Shown: positions 60,411 to 64,000 of the stretch, piece by piece | Position numbering within the stretch: the stretch's first letter is position 1 | Layout: each line of letters starts with the position of its first letter | Source of the DNA: Kumtagia yinganensis | Lineage (GTDB): Bacteria; Pseudomonadota; Alphaproteobacteria; Rhizobiales; Rhizobiaceae | Assembly: GCF_040081985.1 (NCBI RefSeq) | Contig: NZ_JBEBMH010000026.1 | Span: 1 to 64,000 of the forward strand | DNA length: 64,000 nucleotides | Direction of reading: 5' to 3' | Translations under genes and position numbers: made by a program | The notes under the pieces: generated by a model | What the model saw: the letters and a program-made list of their open reading frames with translations, nothing else | The model's database searches: none | Told to the model about the DNA's origin: nothing

Positions 60411-61691
60411 TCATTCCACATTGGTAAGGATATTCTCCACGCCCCGAGGCCACGCAGCCTCGCCGCCTGACAGCCATGCGTAGAGCAGCCACCCCAATTC
60501 ATAGGGCCTGCACTCGTAATCCACCTGATAGGGCGCGAGGTCGACGGCGAGCCTGGGTAGATGCAGGCAAGACATGAGGGGAACTGCGGCGGTTGAAAAC
60601 GCCCTCACCAATCCTGTTGGCTCACGCCTATAGACTTTGCGCCAGATGACGGCCTGCTGGTCAGACACGAGAGGTTCATCGACGCCAGGGTGCCGTTCGA
60701 GCCACTCCAGACCCTTGACGATCGCCCCCCATCGCGGAACACCGCCGGCTTCCTGCAGGTCGAGCAGCGCCATCGGCGCCATGGCATGCTGATAAACACT
60801 GTAGACCGGACGGCCTTCGATCACCTGACCACTTCGCACGTCATAGTGCCACCACCATTGGCCGTCCCGCCCCTGCAATCGGCAGATGCGGTCGGCGCAT
60901 TTCTGTGCCGCGGCCAAAGCCGCCTCGTCACCGTGGGCGGCATGCAAGCGAGCCAGTGCCTGTATCGAATAGACCTGATCGTCAAAGCTTCCGACAGGCG
61001 TGGTCCCATGACCGGCATCCGAAGCCGGTATCGTTTCGGAAAACAAACCGTGTGGACCTTGCACTTCGAAAAGATGTCTCGCGGCACTCTTGGCGAGCTC
61101 GGATGTGTCAGCAAGATAGCGCGCGGCGAGCGCGGCAAGAACCATCCAGGCGCAATCCACTGTGGTGAGGCGAGCACCAGAGGCGAGTTGACACTCCAAA
61201 CGATACAACAGCCTCGCCGCGTGCATATTGGCGGCCTCGGCCGCGGCCCAGGCCGCAAGCGCCATTGCCCCGGTGTCGGCACACAGCTCCGCTCGTGTCG
61301 CTACAATAATGGCCAGGTCGGCGGCCGTTCCGCCCGCGAGGATTTGCCGTTGCGCGCCGATATCCACGCGCGACAGCCCGAGAGCGACGATCGCGGCATA
61401 GCGAAGATTGTCCCCTTCCAGTTGGACTTGTCGCCCGGTCTTTGTTCTGAAGCCACGCAAGGCGTGTCCGAAAACACCTCGCCTGTGCATGCGCGGAAGC
61501 CCGCGCCGCGCCAGGTATAGGAGCCGCACGGCTTGTTCGCGTGCGGAGGGCGATACGGCGTCCAGCGCCAGAAGCCGCCCGCTCGAAGCGGTGTCCGGCC
61601 AAGTCGCCGGCTCGGCCCGTGAATATCCGGTGCTTACCGGGTGCGCTCGTGCCCCTTTTGGCGGGCAATCCAGTACTGACGTCCGCTGCAT
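60411..61691 (-). CDS. Unknown protein, probable alpha/alpha-toroid
   Basis: A 426-residue soluble protein from the ATG at 61691, which has GGGG about 6 nt upstream (the open frame extends to 61823 without family-like sequence). The sequence is rich in paired helices of about 45-60 residues, with SFDDQVYSIQALARLHAAHG, GRDGQWWWHYDVRSG and YSVYQHAMAPMALLDLQEAG, resembling (alpha/alpha)6 or (alpha/alpha)n toroids of polysaccharide lyases, GH88-type hydrolases and terpene cyclases. I cannot assign a family or a reaction. No signal peptide is evident. It is convergent with the secreted beta-helix gene and lies in the polysaccharide region, so a sugar-related role is a reasonable guess. Confidence 0.7.
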   Translation of the reverse strand: MQRTSVLDCPPKGARAHPVSTGYSRAEPATWPDTASSGRLLALDAVSPSAREQAVRLLYLARRGLPRMHRRGVFGHALRGFRTKTGRQVQLEGDNLRYAAIVALGLSRVDIGAQRQILAGGTAADLAIIVATRAELCADTGAMALAAWAAAEAANMHAARLLYRLECQLASGARLTTVDCAWMVLAALAARYLADTSELAKSAARHLFEVQGPHGLFSETIPASDAGHGTTPVGSFDDQVYSIQALARLHAAHGDEAALAAAQKCADRICRLQGRDGQWWWHYDVRSGQVIEGRPVYSVYQHAMAPMALLDLQEAGGVPRWGAIVKGLEWLERHPGVDEPLVSDQQAVIWRKVYRREPTGLVRAFSTAAVPLMSCLHLPRLAVDLAPYQVDYECRPYELGWLLYAWLSGGEAAWPRGVENILTNVE

Positions 61692-62439
61692 CGCGTGCCC
61701 CGAGAAACTTGTTCGGAACCAGCTTTGTGACGCTGCTCGCGGACGCCGGCAGCAAAAGGACGCGGCACGGTCTCCTCCCGTCCGAACAAGCGGAACTCTA
61801 GGAGGTCCACTGAAATTGACCATTGGACTGAAAGCATTAGGCCGATACGGCTTGTCGGCGGCTGCACGACCGGCCTACTCCGATCGGATTACGCTTTGGC
61901 GGATTGAGCACCGAACCGATCGATCAAAGGAGCTACCAGCCTACATCCAGGCATCAACCGTTCCAGCGCGAGAATTTGTTGTCGATCAGGCATTTGGGCT
62001 GCTGAATCATCGCCGTTGGTGCTCTCGCGGCAATCGCGCGATATCGGCATGAACGGACAAGTTCGTTAGCCCCTAGACGACGATATCGGCAGGATTCCGG
62101 CCGTCGGGGACTGTTGCGAGACCACGATGCCTATCCGCCACCGGGCGTGATGCGGATGGCAAGGCGCAAGACAGGCGCCGTGTGACTGCCGGCGGCGCGC
62201 ATGGGATGCAAAGTCCGGCAGCGTCCGGGCCTCTTCAATCTTGGGCGACGTCAATACTCCTTTCGGACGCCGCCGTACCGCGATTTGTTTCCTTTACTGA
62301 TCGGGCGAAAAGAATTCCTGTGAGGACGGAAAGTTTCGCTGAACCCAATGAAGATCTGTCGGCCGTGCGGGCGTTCAACAAATCTCTCGCCTCACTTCAA
62401 TGGCCTCTTTGATTGGTACCGGGCGGGGTCGAGGGCAGA
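61692..62439. other. Intergenic stretch before the diacetamido-sugar genes
   Basis: About 750 bp between divergent genes. It should contain promoters for the toroid-like gene and for the wbpD-like operon. Open frames here are short and lack start signals. No mobile element was recognised. Confidence 0.4.
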
Positions 62440-62940
62440 ATGATAGCATCGAATGTCGAGCTGGATGTGGGAGTCGTCATCCACCATCCCGATCTTACCA
62501 ATCTTTACGGCTGCACGATCGGTGCGGGAACACGGATCGGCACCTTTGTCGAGATCCAGAAGAACGCAACCATCGGCCGCAACTGCAAGATTTCGAGCCA
62601 TTCGTTCGTCTGCGAAGGCGTGACGATCGAGGACGGTGTCTTCATCGGCCACGGTGTCATGTTCACCAACGACCTCTATCCGCGTGCTGTCGACGCCAGC
62701 GGCGCCTTGATCGTCGATGGCGATTGGGACGTCGTGCCCACTTTCGTTCGCGAGCAGGCCTCCATCGGCAGCAACGCCACCATCATCGCCGGTGTCACGA
62801 TCGGCAAGGGCGCCCTGATCGGCGCCGGTGCGGTCGTGACCCGCGACGTTCCTGACTATGCCATCGTGGCCGGCGTGCCCGCACAGCCGATCGGCCATCT
62901 CAACAACATGCCCGCGCGGCGCGTTTTGCCTGGAGAATGA
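62440..62940 (+). CDS. WbpD-like sugar N-acetyltransferase, hexapeptide repeat
   Basis: A 166-residue left-handed beta-helix acetyltransferase. Hexapeptide turns run through IGAGTRIGTFVEIQKNATIG and GVTIEDGVFIGHGVMFTNDL, with the candidate catalytic His in FIGHGVMF, and end VVAGVPAQPIG-like. The order of turns matches WbpD/WlbB, which acetylate the 3-amino group of UDP-2-acetamido-3-amino-2,3-dideoxyglucuronate. The ATG at 62440 has a GAGGG site upstream. Its stop overlaps the next start by 4 nt, and the partners beside it (WbpB- and WbpE-like) support the assignment. Confidence 0.85.
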   Translation: MIASNVELDVGVVIHHPDLTNLYGCTIGAGTRIGTFVEIQKNATIGRNCKISSHSFVCEGVTIEDGVFIGHGVMFTNDLYPRAVDASGALIVDGDWDVVPTFVREQASIGSNATIIAGVTIGKGALIGAGAVVTRDVPDYAIVAGVPAQPIGHLNNMPARRVLPGE

Positions 62941-63980
62941 GAATGATCGGCGTCGCCGTCGTCGGCTATGGTTATTGGGGGCCGAACCTCGTCCGCAACT
63001 TCAATGACACGCCCGGAGCCCGGCTGGTCAGCGTCTGCGATCTCAACAAGGACCGCCTGAGCGCCGTTCAGAGCCGCTTTCCGGCCGTGAAGATCACGGA
63101 CGATTTCGAAGAGGTCCTCCGCGATCCGGATATCCACGCCATCGCGATCGCCACGCCCGTGTCGTCGCACTTCCGCCTCGCCATGAGCGCGCTGATGGCC
63201 GGCAAGCATGTGTTTGTCGAGAAGCCGATCACACCGTCGGCGGAAGAAGCGCAGCGGCTGGTCGATGAAGCTGCCCGCCGGAAGCTTGTGCTCGCCGTCG
63301 ATCACACCTTCATTCACACTGCCGCCGTACAGAAGATGCGCGAGCTCGCTCAGACCGAACTCGGCGAAATCTACTACTACGATTCCGTACGCGTGAATCT
63401 GGGCCTGTTCCAGCACGATGTCAGCGTGGTCTGGGATCTCGCCGTGCATGATCTCTCGATCATGGATTACGTGCTGTCGCAGCGTCCCGTTGCCGTCTCG
63501 GCGACTGGGATCAGCCACGTCGCCGGCGAGCCGGAGAACATCGCCTATCTCAATCTGCTTTTTGAAAGCAACCTGATCGCCCACATCCACGTCAACTGGC
63601 TCGCCCCCGTCAAGGTGCGGCGCACCCTGGTTGGCGGCAGCCGCAAGATGATCGTCTATGACGATCTCGAGCCCAGCGAAAAGATCAAAGTCTACGACAA
63701 GGGCATCACCCTCAACGGAAACCCGCAGAAGGCGGGCGAGAACCGCTATCAGGCGCTGGTCGGCTATCGGAGCGGCGACATGTGGGCGCCCCACCTCGAC
63801 GTGACCGAGGCGCTCGGAAACGAACTCCGCGAATTCATCGGCTGCATCGAAAACAACGGCACGCCGACGGCGGACGGACGTGCCGGCCTGAGGGTCGTGC
63901 GCATCCTCGAGGCCGCTACCCTGTCGCTTGCCCAGCGTGGGCGTGTCATCGAACTGGAAGACGTAAGGCGTGTAGCATGA
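62937..63980 (+). CDS. WbpB-like UDP-GlcNAcA 3-dehydrogenase, Gfo/Idh/MocA family
   Basis: A 347-residue NAD(P)-dependent oxidoreductase. The Rossmann motif VVGYGYWGPNLVRNF is at the N-terminus, followed by AIATPVSSHF, the family-typical EKP in HVFVEKPIT (about residues 94-102) and a catalytic-region segment VWDLAVHDLSIMDYVL. By context it should oxidise the 3-hydroxyl of UDP-N-acetylglucosaminuronate. The acetyltransferase gene overlaps its start and an aminotransferase gene overlaps its stop, each by 4 nt, which is the set needed for UDP-2,3-diacetamido-2,3-dideoxy uronic acids. Confidence 0.88.
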   Translation: MRMIGVAVVGYGYWGPNLVRNFNDTPGARLVSVCDLNKDRLSAVQSRFPAVKITDDFEEVLRDPDIHAIAIATPVSSHFRLAMSALMAGKHVFVEKPITPSAEEAQRLVDEAARRKLVLAVDHTFIHTAAVQKMRELAQTELGEIYYYDSVRVNLGLFQHDVSVVWDLAVHDLSIMDYVLSQRPVAVSATGISHVAGEPENIAYLNLLFESNLIAHIHVNWLAPVKVRRTLVGGSRKMIVYDDLEPSEKIKVYDKGITLNGNPQKAGENRYQALVGYRSGDMWAPHLDVTEALGNELREFIGCIENNGTPTADGRAGLRVVRILEAATLSLAQRGRVIELEDVRRVA

Positions 63981-64000
63981 TCCCATTCCTTGACCTGAAA
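63977..64000 (+). CDS. DegT/DnrJ/EryC1 aminotransferase (WbpE-like), first codons only
   Basis: Only eight codons are in the window, reading MIPFLDLK from the ATG at 63977. This is the typical opening of DegT-type sugar aminotransferases, and WbpE is the expected third partner of the two preceding genes. The start overlaps the preceding stop by 4 nt. The assignment depends on context as much as on the eight residues. Confidence 0.65.

Overview
The window is GC-rich DNA from an alphaproteobacterium of the Rhizobiales, most likely related to Mesorhizobium (Phyllobacteriaceae). That placement rests on gene content: a bcsN-bcsA-bcsB-bcsZ cellulose operon, small rhizobial hypothetical proteins, and RTX proteins with type I secretion. 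It comes from recognising protein families by eye, not from a search. Almost the whole window is devoted to making, exporting and regulating extracellular polysaccharide and secreted adhesin-like proteins.

Layout. (1) 1-2912 is the right end of an integrated element: an IS91-type insertion sequence with its own tyrosine recombinase, a P4-like integrase, and a 3' fragment of a tRNA-Arg(CCG) gene that marks the attachment site. (2) 3036-14020 holds a membrane-anchored alpha/beta hydrolase, divergent from the cellulose cluster bcsN, bcsA, bcsB, bcsZ and a TPR protein. (3) 14.2-19.1 kb has a frameshifted conserved hypothetical gene, a UvrD-type helicase and two small genes separated by sparse DNA. 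(4) 19.4-23.4 kb has rmlD and rmlC for dTDP-rhamnose, a LuxR-type regulator with a degenerate receiver domain, and a Crp/Fnr regulator. (5) 23.4-36.6 kb is one tight minus-strand operon: a 2679-residue RTX protein, a COG0523 GTPase, a 108-residue unknown, and the ABC transporter and HlyD adaptor of a type I secretion system.

(6) 37.1-48.0 kb is an exopolysaccharide section: a Wzz-type co-polymerase, a BY-kinase-like protein, UDP-glucose dehydrogenase, a 2OG-Fe(II) dioxygenase, an O-antigen ligase/Wzy-like protein, a membrane-anchored beta-helix protein, a glycosyltransferase and an acetyltransferase. (7) 48.2-55.1 kb is a seven-gene minus-strand operon with an AMP-dependent ligase, a fold-III PLP decarboxylase and an acyl carrier protein (a trio known from exosortase-A loci), plus a GNAT-like protein, two GT2 glycosyltransferases and a polysaccharide deacetylase. 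It looks like a carrier-bound small-molecule pathway feeding polysaccharide decoration. (8) 55.2-61.7 kb has two more glycosyltransferases, an IS5-type relic, a secreted RTX beta-helix protein that is a close paralogue of the membrane-anchored one, and an unknown probable alpha/alpha-toroid protein. (9) 62.4-64.0 kb starts a WbpD-WbpB-WbpE-type set for a diacetamido-dideoxy uronic acid and runs off the window.

The genes probably work together as follows. UDP-glucuronate, dTDP-rhamnose and a diacetamido sugar are built here. Five glycosyltransferases assemble repeats, Wzy/Wzz-type proteins polymerise them, the kinase-like protein and the two regulators control the process, and RTX proteins leave by type I secretion to act at the matrix. 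Cellulose is a second, separately encoded polymer. The most interesting places are the seven-gene ACP operon, the RTX/COG0523 operon and the pair of beta-helix paralogues.
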